Positions 8,286-17,105 of a DNA stretch of 64,000 nucleotides are shown here, one piece after another. Location: the NCBI GenBank assembly GCA_910588155.1, contig CAJUPB010000008.1:39869-103868 (forward strand). Direction: 5' to 3'. The position numbers and the translations under genes were made by a program. Position 1 is the first letter of the stretch, and the number at the start of each line of letters is the position of its first letter. This stretch comes from an uncultured Christensenellaceae bacterium (lineage in GTDB: Bacteria; Bacillota; Clostridia; Christensenellales; Pumilibacteraceae). The notes beneath the pieces are model-generated. The model saw nothing but the letters and a program-made list of their open reading frames with translations, ran no database searches and had not been told where the DNA came from.

Positions 8286-8314
8286 ATTATAAAAAAACCG
8301 CCTCTTTAAGTCAA
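8286..8314 (-). promoter_or_regulatory. gdhA promoter overlapping a terminator
   Basis: On the minus strand, TTGACT at 8314-8309, a 17-base spacer and TATAAT at 8291-8286. The -35 lies in the loop of the terminator for the upstream minus-strand gene, and the hairpin's 3' arm and T run form the spacer. Confidence 0.75.
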
Positions 8315-8334
8315 CAATTTGAGGGGCGGTTTTC
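8293..8334 (-). terminator. terminator of the DnaD-domain gene
   Basis: On the minus strand AACCGCC pairs with GGCGGTT across a ~22-base loop and a run of Ts follows. It lies 19 bases downstream of the DnaD-like gene stop and overlaps the gdhA promoter. Confidence 0.8.
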
Positions 8335-8352
8335 ACAAAAAAACCGATTTTT

Positions 8353-9954
8353 TTATGCTTTGTCGGGGTCGAGGTCGGCTTCCGTGAGTCCGTGGGCGGC
8401 AAGAATTTTTTCGCGTTCCTTCATTATGGCGGTCAAGTCGACGTCTTCGCCGCGGGCAATCGCAATATTCGCCAGGCGCAATGCGCGTTCGTTCTCGTAG
8501 AATGCCGAATCCGTGTCCATAAGTTTCTTTTTGAGGTCTGCGGCGGCGTCCAGCTTTTTGTCGTCGTCCAGCTTTTTGAACATAGCTTCCAGCTCTTCCG
8601 CACTGTATGTGCGGGTCGGTTGAGAGGGAGAGGAAAACGACGAAGCCCGCTCGGCTTCTTCGGCGGTCTTTAATCCCGCGTCAAACCATTTTGCGAGAAT
8701 GGAGTCGGCATACGATACCGCATATTTTTTGCCCGCCGCTTTATCGGCGGCAAGCGCAATCATTTCGTCGCTCATATTCCACTGACGTTTCCACTTGTAA
8801 AACGTGTTTCTTTCGCCGACGTCCATAGCGCATACAACGCCGTGCGCGGTCAGCAAATCGCCGACGTCTCTGCCGAGAGTGGCGAAAGCGTCGATGTCTG
8901 CGGCAGACAGCAGTCCTTTGCGGTGAAAGCCCGTGACGGCGCCGTTCATACTTTCCAACGTTCTCATATTTGCGGTCAGGCAGTATGTCGCTATCGTGAC
9001 GAGAGTATCGTCGGTGAAGCCGAGAGACTGCCATTTCAAAAGATAGTTTTCTATGACGGAGTCCAACCTGTCGTAATTTAGCCCGAGTCGATGCAATATT
9101 TCGCCCATAAGTTCGTATTGCTTTTTGCGCTTGATTTCGTATTCGTCAATGGCGTCGGCGTCGGAGAGACGCAGTTCGTAGTATTTGGAAAGCACTCGGT
9201 CCAAACCCTCCATACCGCCGCGCTTTATAATATTTTTCGCCACGTGTATGATTGTTTCCGACTTGAATCCGAAAGTTTTCGTCCACTTGCCGTACAGCCG
9301 GCTGTCTTCCGGTTCGGACTTGCGTTTCAATTTCAACGCCTTCAACACGGCTGTCAAATCGCGGTATTGGAAGTCGTATTCGTTTATTTTTTCGGACACG
9401 CTTTCATATGTCAGACAGCCTTCTTCGGCAAATTTGCGTGCTACCGCAAGTATGTAAGACGTATGGATTTTATCGCCCTTAATCTGTTTGCAATACCCGA
9501 TTATCATAAGCATTGCTTCCACTTCTATGCGCAGGGTATCCATAAGATAGTAGTATTCGTTGTACTCGTTGGGCAGAAAGTTGCGGTCGGGCAGAAGGGC
9601 GTGCAATTGGTCGTTGAACCCGCGGAACTTCTCTTTCGAGTATTTGCGTATCTGTTTGGACAGCGGCACGACGGGAAGATATTCGACGTAGGATTCTTCG
9701 CCGCTTTTCGTTGCGACAAGCCCGTTCTCTTCCCAGTATGCAAAAGCTTTCGATACGGTTTCCGCATCCGTTCCCGCCAAAACCGCCAATTTCTCGGGTG
9801 TTTGCGCGTCGGCGATACCTTGGGCGGCGCAAAGTCCGCAAAGATATACCTTGACGTAATTTTCGGGTGCAAACGGCAGATATTGAGTTATGAACACGCC
9901 GTCTACGTACAGTTTTCCGCTTTCGGCTGTTTCCCGCGATAATCGTGTAAACAT
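8353..9954 (-). CDS. DnaD-domain replication-initiation-like protein
   Basis: 533 residues. The N-terminal ~100 resemble the winged-helix part of DnaD/DnaB-type helicase-loading proteins. Repeated DnaD C-terminal-type segments follow: one with YLLKWQSLGFTDDTLVTIA around residues 305-325, and one with the signature FYKWKRQWNMSDEMIALA ... ILAKWFDAGLKTAEEAE around 395-450. The remaining ~80 residues are highly charged. It is larger than B. subtilis DnaD (~230) and closer to DnaB (~470), so it may act in loading the DnaB-family helicase encoded at 20 kb (inference). Transcribed divergently from sbcDC. Confidence 0.8.
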   Translation of the reverse strand: MFTRLSRETAESGKLYVDGVFITQYLPFAPENYVKVYLCGLCAAQGIADAQTPEKLAVLAGTDAETVSKAFAYWEENGLVATKSGEESYVEYLPVVPLSKQIRKYSKEKFRGFNDQLHALLPDRNFLPNEYNEYYYLMDTLRIEVEAMLMIIGYCKQIKGDKIHTSYILAVARKFAEEGCLTYESVSEKINEYDFQYRDLTAVLKALKLKRKSEPEDSRLYGKWTKTFGFKSETIIHVAKNIIKRGGMEGLDRVLSKYYELRLSDADAIDEYEIKRKKQYELMGEILHRLGLNYDRLDSVIENYLLKWQSLGFTDDTLVTIATYCLTANMRTLESMNGAVTGFHRKGLLSAADIDAFATLGRDVGDLLTAHGVVCAMDVGERNTFYKWKRQWNMSDEMIALAADKAAGKKYAVSYADSILAKWFDAGLKTAEEAERASSFSSPSQPTRTYSAEELEAMFKKLDDDKKLDAAADLKKKLMDTDSAFYENERALRLANIAIARGEDVDLTAIMKEREKILAAHGLTEADLDPDKA

Positions 9955-9978
9955 TGTTTTATCCTCGAAGTTGAAGTA

Positions 9979-10008
9979 TTGACATTATAGCATTTAAAGT
10001 GTTATAAT
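9979..10008 (+). promoter_or_regulatory. sbcDC promoter, + half of a symmetrical divergent promoter
   Basis: TTGACA at 9979-9984, an 18-base spacer, TATAAT at 10003-10008, both perfect consensus. The TATAATGTCAA arm is the exact reverse complement of the TTGACATTATA arm, so the same bases form a promoter on the other strand. Confidence 0.9.
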
Positions 10009-10013
10009 GTCAA
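9984..10013 (-). promoter_or_regulatory. DnaD-domain gene promoter, - half of a symmetrical divergent promoter
   Basis: On the minus strand TTGACA (10013-10008), 18 bases, TATAAT (9989-9984), also perfect consensus. Each strand's -10 abuts the other strand's -35, sharing one base pair. Confidence 0.85.
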
Positions 10014-10070
10014 TCACAGTAAGCCGATTGCGTTTCGAAAATCGACGCAAAGCATAAGAAGGGAAAAACT

Positions 10071-11183
10071 ATGAAAATATTACATACCTCCGATTGGCAT
10101 CTCGGAAAGCGACTTGCGCCGTTTGACCGAACGGACGAGCAAAAAGAGGTCTTGAAAGAAATAGAAAAAATCGTCGAGGACAACGCGGTTGACGTTCTCT
10201 TAATCGCAGGCGACGTTTTCGACGTATCCGTGCCTCCCGCAAAAGCGGAGGAGATTTTCTATCGCGCCGCTCTCGATTTGTCGCGGCATTGTCTTGTGGT
10301 CGCAATCGCGGGAAATCACGATGACGGAGAAAGGCTCAAAGCCCCCGATACGCTGGCGAAAGCCAGCGGCATACTTCTGTGCGGCGGTTTCGACTGTTCC
10401 GACCTGTCGTGCGAAAGCGTGGAGGCGAAAGAGGGCGGAATAATATACCGTAAAGGCGGCGAAAGGCTGAATCTCGCTCTCTGTCCGTATCTTACCGAGT
10501 CGAGAAAAGGCGACCCGCCTGCACAGGACTTTGCGGCTTATTGCGCAAAAGTTTTGAGCGAGCGTACTTTCGATGTTTTCTCTCCCGACGGGTGCAACAT
10601 TTTGGTTGCCCACCTCTTTATGACGGGGTCGCTTACGGGCGAGGAGAGGGAATTGGGTTCGGCGAAAATGCTTCCGCTGTCCGTTCTGCCGAAATGCGAC
10701 TATGCCGCGCTCGGACATATTCACAGACCTATGAAACTGACCCACAACGTTTTTTACAGCGGCAGCATATTAAACTATGCGTTTGACGGTCACGAAAAGA
10801 AAGAGGTCATTCTGTTTGATACGGTCACAAAAGAAACGAAGCATATACCGCTTGTATCGGGGAAGAAGCTCGTTACGGTCGAAGCAAACGGTTTCGATGC
10901 GGCATTTGCGGCAATCGAAGAAGCCGGGGACAACTTTGTGAAACTTGTTTACGATTGTGCCGTTCCGCTTTCCGCGTCGCAGACCGTACGATTGGAAAAG
11001 GCGGGCAAGCTCGTGCAGTTGGAGATAGTGCCGCAGGGAGTAAAAAGAGAGGCGGCGCGCAGAGCGCACAAAAGTGCGCGTGAACTTTTCGAAGAGTATT
11101 ACCGAAATTTGAACGGCGGTGAAAGCGCTCCCGAAGAACTTACGGCAGAGTTTATGGCGCTGTTCGAAAAGGAGGAATTATGA
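10071..11183 (+). CDS. sbcD: exonuclease subunit SbcD (Mre11-type)
   Basis: 370 residues. Metallophosphoesterase nuclease subunit of SbcCD, which cleaves hairpins and protein-blocked DNA ends. All metal motifs are visible: HTSDWHLGK at 5-13, AGDVFD, GNHDDGERL and later GHIHRP. The ATG follows GAAGGGAAAA. Its stop overlaps the sbcC start by four bases, as expected for subunits made in fixed ratio. Confidence 0.96.
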   Translation: MKILHTSDWHLGKRLAPFDRTDEQKEVLKEIEKIVEDNAVDVLLIAGDVFDVSVPPAKAEEIFYRAALDLSRHCLVVAIAGNHDDGERLKAPDTLAKASGILLCGGFDCSDLSCESVEAKEGGIIYRKGGERLNLALCPYLTESRKGDPPAQDFAAYCAKVLSERTFDVFSPDGCNILVAHLFMTGSLTGEERELGSAKMLPLSVLPKCDYAALGHIHRPMKLTHNVFYSGSILNYAFDGHEKKEVILFDTVTKETKHIPLVSGKKLVTVEANGFDAAFAAIEEAGDNFVKLVYDCAVPLSASQTVRLEKAGKLVQLEIVPQGVKREAARRAHKSARELFEEYYRNLNGGESAPEELTAEFMALFEKEEL

Positions 11184-13516
11184 AACCTTTGAGGCTGTCG
11201 ATAGAGGGAATCAAGAGTTTTACGGAAAGACAGACGATTGATTTCGCTTTGATGGAAAAGAGCAAAATTTTCGTAATCTGCGGAGTGACGGGCGCGGGCA
11301 AAACCACGATTTTGGACAGTATCGTGCTGGCGCTGTACGGCAATAAAAAAGACGGTTTGAAAATCGACGAATACGTCAACATAAAGAGCGAAAAGGGCTA
11401 TATCGAGTTTGATTTCGAGGTTTTTGCAGGCGGCGAGGAAAAATCGTATCGCGTGACGAGAACGTTTTACAGGGCAAAAAACCGCAGCAGCAGAGCGCAG
11501 CTTATCGACATTTCTTCCGGCGCCGTTTTGTGCGACGGCGGCGATAAAGTGACGGCTGCGACGACGGAGCTTGTCGGTCTGGACGAAGAGAACTTCACAA
11601 AAGTCATAGTGCTGCAACAGGGAAAATACGGCGAGTTTCTTAAAGCGACGAAAAAGAACAGAACGGAACTTGTCGGCAATTTGTTCAAGCTGGAAAAATA
11701 CCGCGATTTGCACAAAAAAGCGTCGGGCAAAAAGAATGAATTGAACATAGAAATCGAAGCTCTCGACGATTATCTGGAAAACAAAAAAGAATTGACGGCA
11801 GCGTCAATCGCCGATAAAAACAAGCAATTGAAAGCAGCTCGAAAGACGGAGAAAGAGCTGGATGCAACCATTGCGGAATTAAAAAAAGACAAAGACAAGT
11901 TCAATAAAGCAGCCGCGGCATACGCCGATTACGAAAAGGCGGCAATGGCCCTTACGGAGGCTGAAAAGGCGCTGAAAGAGAAGGTCGACAAATTGACCGA
12001 GTTCGAGAAGAGAAGCGCGCAAAGCCAAGAAGACGACCGCAAATCGAACGAGCTGGCTTTAAGCGTTGCGGCGGCAAAGGCAAAACAGGTTTCCGTCGAA
12101 GCGCAAAAAGAAAATGTCGTACGGCTTTTTGAAATGCGCGCAAAGTTGGAAGAAAAAAGAGCCGAATATAAGAAAGCATTCAAAACATACGAGAAATTGA
12201 AAACCGAGTACGACGGCATAAGAAGCGCGCTGACGGCAAAACGCGACAGGATTGCCGAACTTGCGACGGCGTGTAAAAATTACGGAATAAGCGTCGGAGA
12301 AAATTCTTCCGCGGCGGCCGTTGCGGAGCTGCTCGGGAATTATCGTCTTATGAATTCCGCGGCGGCGATAAAACTGCAACTCGAAGACGGCGACGTCTGT
12401 CCTGTTTGCGGAGGCAAAGTCGCAGAAAACGTCGGGGCGAAGGTGAACGAGAATTTCAAAGCGGGCGAAAGCGTGTTGAAAGAACTTGCCCAAACGACGG
12501 CGTCTTTCGAGACGGAACAAAGGCGCTTGACGGAATTGAATGCGGAAAAAGCGGAAGCGGAACTTAAAAGTTTGGCGAGCGAAGGCGGCACGCTGAAAAC
12601 GGCTTGCGAATCATTGACGGCGCAATTGGGCAGTTTGACAGATTTTGAAAAATACGAATCCGCTTTGACTGCGGCGAAAGCGGATACGGAGCTTTCGCAA
12701 AAGAGGTACGACGAATTCAAAAAGAATATCGAAGAAAGAGAAAGCATTCATAAAAGATTGATTGCCGAAAAGGCGTCTGCGCTCGGCGCATACGAGTCCT
12801 GTGCCGAAAGCGCGAAAAGCAGGAAGTGCGAAAAACCCGACGACAAAAAGGCGAGAGAATGCGAATGCTTGCTGAAAGACGCGGAGGACAGGCGGGACGG
12901 AACGCGCACGCTGATAAGCACGCTGAAAATCGGCATAGAAGCCGACGAGAAAGAACTTGCGGTCAAAAGAGAAAAGGAAAGCGCAAAACGCAGACTTTCG
13001 GCGCAAGCGGACAGGCTGTCGCAGCTTATGAAGATGTTTAAGGGAGATGCCTTTCTGGAATTTATTTCGCAGGAGTACATGGAAGATTTTTGCGTGGATG
13101 CGTCGGAATATCTTTCGAGAATGTCGGGCGGCTGTTATACGCTCGGTTACGACGGCGGCGATTCGGATTTTTATGTTATGGATTTTCGCGCGGGCAACCT
13201 GAAACGCAGCGTGAAAACGCTTTCGGGCGGCGAAACATTTTTGGCGTCGCTGGCGCTTGCGATAGCCGTGTCGAAAAGCATTGCGGCAAAGAATACGTCG
13301 GGATTGAAATTCGATTTTCTGTTTTTGGACGAGGGCTTCGGGACTTTGCACGAGGATGCGATAGGCGTCGTGGAACGCGCGTTGCGTTCGCTGTCGAAAG
13401 AGACGCTGGTCGGAATTGTGACGCATCGCAACGAGTTGAGCGAGCTTATCCCCGACAAGTTGGTTGTCGAAAGCGCGACGGAATCGGAAGGCAGCAAAAT
13501 AAAGGTTGTCGGTTAA
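11180..13516 (+). CDS. sbcC: exonuclease subunit SbcC (Rad50-type ATPase)
   Basis: 778 residues. SMC-like ATPase partner of SbcD. Walker A GVTGAGKTT starts at ~35; a zinc hook CPVC is at 407-410 in the middle of the coiled coil; the ABC signature LSGGE is at 681-685; Walker B FLFLDEGFG follows. It is clearly shorter than E. coli SbcC (~1050), the missing length coming from the coiled-coil arms, while the hook is kept. Start ATG overlaps the sbcD stop. Confidence 0.95.
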   Translation: MKPLRLSIEGIKSFTERQTIDFALMEKSKIFVICGVTGAGKTTILDSIVLALYGNKKDGLKIDEYVNIKSEKGYIEFDFEVFAGGEEKSYRVTRTFYRAKNRSSRAQLIDISSGAVLCDGGDKVTAATTELVGLDEENFTKVIVLQQGKYGEFLKATKKNRTELVGNLFKLEKYRDLHKKASGKKNELNIEIEALDDYLENKKELTAASIADKNKQLKAARKTEKELDATIAELKKDKDKFNKAAAAYADYEKAAMALTEAEKALKEKVDKLTEFEKRSAQSQEDDRKSNELALSVAAAKAKQVSVEAQKENVVRLFEMRAKLEEKRAEYKKAFKTYEKLKTEYDGIRSALTAKRDRIAELATACKNYGISVGENSSAAAVAELLGNYRLMNSAAAIKLQLEDGDVCPVCGGKVAENVGAKVNENFKAGESVLKELAQTTASFETEQRRLTELNAEKAEAELKSLASEGGTLKTACESLTAQLGSLTDFEKYESALTAAKADTELSQKRYDEFKKNIEERESIHKRLIAEKASALGAYESCAESAKSRKCEKPDDKKARECECLLKDAEDRRDGTRTLISTLKIGIEADEKELAVKREKESAKRRLSAQADRLSQLMKMFKGDAFLEFISQEYMEDFCVDASEYLSRMSGGCYTLGYDGGDSDFYVMDFRAGNLKRSVKTLSGGETFLASLALAIAVSKSIAAKNTSGLKFDFLFLDEGFGTLHEDAIGVVERALRSLSKETLVGIVTHRNELSELIPDKLVVESATESEGSKIKVVG

Positions 13517-13540
13517 ATCGTGATTACGTCTGCGAAACGT

Positions 13541-13569
13541 TTGCGTTTGGCGTAAACAAGTGTTATAAT
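13541..13569 (+). promoter_or_regulatory. promoter of the ACT-domain gene
   Basis: TTGCGT at 13541-13546, 17-base spacer, TATAAT at 13564-13569 preceded by TGT (extended -10). Confidence 0.7.
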
Positions 13570-13595
13570 TTATATTAGGAAAAAAGGAGTTTTTT

Positions 13596-13865
13596 ATGAA
13601 AGCAATCGTAACGGTGCTCGGACACGACAGAGTGGGCATTATTTCGGAAATAAGCAAGGAACTTGCCGCTTTGGACGTGAACATAGAGGATATTTCTCAA
13701 ACGCTTATGCAGAACTATTTTGTTATGATAATGATGACCGACGTGTCGAAAAGCTCGCAGACCATTGCTCAAATAAATTCCCGCCTCAAAGCCGTCGGCG
13801 AAAAAATCGGCTTGGATGTCAGGGTGCAGCACGAAGACATCTTCAATTGTATGCACCGTATCTGA
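13596..13865 (+). CDS. ACT-domain regulatory protein (UPF0237 type)
   Basis: 89 residues forming one ACT domain, the small-molecule-binding fold of amino acid regulators. The opening KAIVTVLGHDRVGIISEIS and GCVR-like layout match UPF0237. The ligand cannot be read from sequence. The PFL/DUF711 protein follows 62 bases later, a pairing conserved across Firmicutes, so they probably work together. Ribosome site AAAAGGAG. Confidence 0.9.
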   Translation: MKAIVTVLGHDRVGIISEISKELAALDVNIEDISQTLMQNYFVMIMMTDVSKSSQTIAQINSRLKAVGEKIGLDVRVQHEDIFNCMHRI

Positions 13866-13927
13866 TTCAAGCGGGCGAAGAATTACGGCATTTACGGCAA
13901 TCGTGGCACGGGAGGTTTTAAAGTCAG

Positions 13928-15271
13928 GTGCTGAATACAAGTGAAATATTCGAAACAATCGGTATGATTGACTCGCAGAATCTCGACGTGAGAACGATAA
14001 CGATGGCGTTGTCGCTTTTCGACTGTATCGACACGAGCGCAAAAAAGGTTGCGGACAAAGTATACGAAAAGATAGTGCGAAAAGCGGGCAGACTTGTGGA
14101 AGTGGGAGAAAACATTGCCGCAGAATACGGTGTGCCGATTGTGAACAAACGCGTTTCCGTCACTCCCGTGAGTTTGATAGGAGCGGCGAGCGGCGGTTAT
14201 ACGGAAATAGCCAAAGCTATGGACAGAGCCGCCGAGGCAACGGGAATAGATTTCATAGGCGGTTATACCGCTCTCGTGCAAAAGGCTATGACGGACGGCG
14301 AGCGGCGGTTTTTGGACACGATACCGGAAGCAATCGCGGGTACGGGCAAAGTGTGCTGTTCAGTCAACGTCGCGTCCACGAAGAGCGGAATAAATCTCGA
14401 CGCGATAGGTATTATGGGCAGGAAAATAACCGAGCTTGCCCGTCTTTCCGACAGCTTCGGCTGCGGTAAAGTGGTGGTGTTTGCCAATGCCGTCGAAGAT
14501 AATCCCTTTATGGCAGGCGCATTCAACGGCTGCGGAGAGGGCGACGCCGTCATAAACGTCGGCGTGTCGGGGCCCGGCGTCGTGAAATGCGCGTTGGAAA
14601 AAGTCAAAGACGCCGATATCACGACGGTTGCGGAAACCGTCAAAAAAACGGCTTTTAAAATAACGCGAGTGGGACAGCTTGTCGCACGCGAGGCGGCGAA
14701 ACGTCTCGGCGCGGGTTTCGGTATTGTCGATTTGTCTCTTGCGCCCACGCCGAAAGTGGGAGATTCCGTGGCTCACATCTTGGAAGAAATGGGCTTGGAA
14801 AGCGTCGGTGCGGCGGGCACTACGGCTTGTCTCGCGCTGTTGAACGACGCAGTCAAAAAAGGCGGCATAATGGCGTCCGACTCCGTCGGAGGTCTGTCGG
14901 GTGCGTTCATTCCCGTGTCGGAAGATATAGGAATGATAAATGCCGTCAGAAAAAATGCGCTGTCGATTGAAAAATTGGAAGCTATGACCGCAGTCTGTTC
15001 CGTGGGCTTGGATATGATTGCCGTACCCGGCGATACGAGCGCGGAGGTTATATCTGCGATTATTGCGGACGAGTGTGCGATAGGCGTCGTAAACAACAAG
15101 ACGACGGCGGTAAGAATTATTCCCGCGGTCGGCAAAAAGGTGGGCGACGAAATCGACTTCGGCGGACTGCTCGGCACCGCGCCCGTAATGAACGTAAGCG
15201 CGTATTCGCCCGCCAAATTCATAAATCGCGGCGGACATATTCCCGCACCGCTGCACAGCAATAAAAACTGA
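13928..15271 (+). CDS. PFL/DUF711 family protein (UPF0210)
   Basis: 447 residues. Resembles the UPF0210/DUF711 family, distantly related to glycyl-radical-enzyme-like folds, with no established reaction. Family features are NLDVRTITMALSLFDCID near the N-terminus and the repeated GAASGGYTEIAKAMDRAAE and Gly-rich GLSGAFIPVSEDIGM regions. The start is GTG at 13928 after GGGAGG, with a slightly long 12-base spacing. Probably co-transcribed with the ACT protein, which may sense its ligand (inference). Confidence 0.9.
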   Translation: MLNTSEIFETIGMIDSQNLDVRTITMALSLFDCIDTSAKKVADKVYEKIVRKAGRLVEVGENIAAEYGVPIVNKRVSVTPVSLIGAASGGYTEIAKAMDRAAEATGIDFIGGYTALVQKAMTDGERRFLDTIPEAIAGTGKVCCSVNVASTKSGINLDAIGIMGRKITELARLSDSFGCGKVVVFANAVEDNPFMAGAFNGCGEGDAVINVGVSGPGVVKCALEKVKDADITTVAETVKKTAFKITRVGQLVAREAAKRLGAGFGIVDLSLAPTPKVGDSVAHILEEMGLESVGAAGTTACLALLNDAVKKGGIMASDSVGGLSGAFIPVSEDIGMINAVRKNALSIEKLEAMTAVCSVGLDMIAVPGDTSAEVISAIIADECAIGVVNNKTTAVRIIPAVGKKVGDEIDFGGLLGTAPVMNVSAYSPAKFINRGGHIPAPLHSNKN

Positions 15272-15313
15272 CGCCGCAGGCGTATCATATAAAAACAGGA
15301 GGCTCTGCATATT

Positions 15314-17083
15314 ATGAGAAGAGACGAAGTCAAGATTGAAGACAAATGGAAATTGGAAGACATTTACGAAACCGATTCGAAATGGGAAGAGGAATATTCC
15401 GAGCTGGCAAAAGATGCGGAAAGACCGCTCGAATACCGCGGCAAACTCGGAGATAAAGCGACGCTTAAAGAGTTTCTCTCGCTTGTGGATGCGCTGTCTT
15501 TGAAAGCGGAGCGGCTTTACGGCTATGCGCATATGCGCAAGGACGAAGATGTGTCGAATGACAAATACGTCGGAATGTCCGACAGGGCTATGTCGCTGTA
15601 TATCGCGCTATCTTCTTCGCTTGCGTTTATGGAACCGGAACTTTCCGCATTGCCCGAAGAAAAACTCAAAGAGTACGTCGCCGCACCCGAACTGAAAGAG
15701 TATTCGTATATGCTCAAACAGATTCTGCGCGTCAAGGCTCATATCTTGGGCGAAGAGGGCGAAAAACTTTTGGCTATGGCGCAGGAAAGCCTCGGGTATT
15801 TTCAGAATACGTTCTCGGCAATCGACAACGTCGATTTGCCGCTTCCGAAAGTCAAAGGCGAAGACGGCAAGAAAGTGCAACTCACGCACGGCAAGTATTC
15901 CTTTTTGTTGGCTTCCAAAGACCGCAGTGTCAGAAAGGGAGCGTTTCAAGGTATGTACGGCGCAGTCAAGAGTCTTATAAATACGATTGCGACGAACTAT
16001 ACGGGTTCCGTCAAGCACGACAATTTCTATGCCAGAGCGCGCGGCTTTTCTTCGCCGCTCGAACAGGCTCTGTATATGGGCGACATACCGCCCGAGGTTT
16101 ACGACAATCTGATTGAACACGTTTCGGAAAATCTTTCCGTCGTTCACGATTATGTGCGCTATCGCAAAGAACAGCTCGGCGGAAAATTGAATATGTACGA
16201 TATGTACGTTTCGCTTGTCGAGGGCGCGGATTTGTCGTTGGATTTCGAAGAGGCGTTCGAACTTGTCAAAAAAGGTTTGAAGCCGCTCGGAGAAGATTAC
16301 CAAAAGTTGCTTTGCCGCGCACGCAGCGAGCGCTGGATGGACGTGTACGAGACGGAAAACAAGCGAAGCGGCGCATACCAATCGGGCTGCTACGGAACGC
16401 ATCCGTTCGTACTTTTAAACTATTCGCGTACCACGCACGACGTCTTTACAATCGCGCACGAGCTCGGACACGCAATGCACTCGTATTATTCCGATTCCGC
16501 ATTGCCTTACTCGCAGGCGGGATATGCGATATTCGTCGCGGAAGTCGCGTCCACCGTCAATGAAGTATTGCTTTTGAAGTATCTTTTGGGAGAAACCAAG
16601 GACGTCAAACTCAAAAAATTCCTTTTGAGTTACTATCTCGATATGTTCCGCACGACGCTGTTCCGTCAGACTATGTTTGCGGAGTTCGAAAAGAACGCGC
16701 ACGAAATGGATTTGAACGGGCAGCCGCTTACGCCCGCGTCGTTGTCCGATATGTACTATGAGTTGAACAAAAAGTATTACGGCGACGGTGTTACGCATAA
16801 CGACGAAATACGTTACGAGTGGGCGAGAATCCCGCATTTCTATACGGCGTTTTATGTCTACAAGTATGCTACGGGAATCACGAGTGCGGTCAATATAGCC
16901 AACGGCATTTTAAAGGACGGCAAAAGAGTCGATAATTATAAGAAATTCCTTTCCGCAGGAGGTACGGATTCTCCGTACGAGATTTTGAAGATTGCGGGCG
17001 TAGACTTAAAGACGGCGCAGCCTTACGAAGTCGCAATGAAGGAATTCGCCGATACGTTGGCGCAACTCAAAGAGTTGAAATAA
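15314..17083 (+). CDS. pepF: oligoendopeptidase F
   Basis: 589 residues. M3-family zinc metallopeptidase that cuts short peptides in the cytoplasm. The zinc motif HELGH is at 382-386 in AHELGHAMHSYY, and the YxxDxxR-like C-terminal substrate region is intact. ATG after AGGAGG. It stands between DUF711 and a lipoprotein with small gaps, without a visible promoter of its own. Confidence 0.95.
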   Translation: MRRDEVKIEDKWKLEDIYETDSKWEEEYSELAKDAERPLEYRGKLGDKATLKEFLSLVDALSLKAERLYGYAHMRKDEDVSNDKYVGMSDRAMSLYIALSSSLAFMEPELSALPEEKLKEYVAAPELKEYSYMLKQILRVKAHILGEEGEKLLAMAQESLGYFQNTFSAIDNVDLPLPKVKGEDGKKVQLTHGKYSFLLASKDRSVRKGAFQGMYGAVKSLINTIATNYTGSVKHDNFYARARGFSSPLEQALYMGDIPPEVYDNLIEHVSENLSVVHDYVRYRKEQLGGKLNMYDMYVSLVEGADLSLDFEEAFELVKKGLKPLGEDYQKLLCRARSERWMDVYETENKRSGAYQSGCYGTHPFVLLNYSRTTHDVFTIAHELGHAMHSYYSDSALPYSQAGYAIFVAEVASTVNEVLLLKYLLGETKDVKLKKFLLSYYLDMFRTTLFRQTMFAEFEKNAHEMDLNGQPLTPASLSDMYYELNKKYYGDGVTHNDEIRYEWARIPHFYTAFYVYKYATGITSAVNIANGILKDGKRVDNYKKFLSAGGTDSPYEILKIAGVDLKTAQPYEVAMKEFADTLAQLKELK

Positions 17084-17105
17084 GCAATTTAAAGGCAGGT
17101 GTCTT

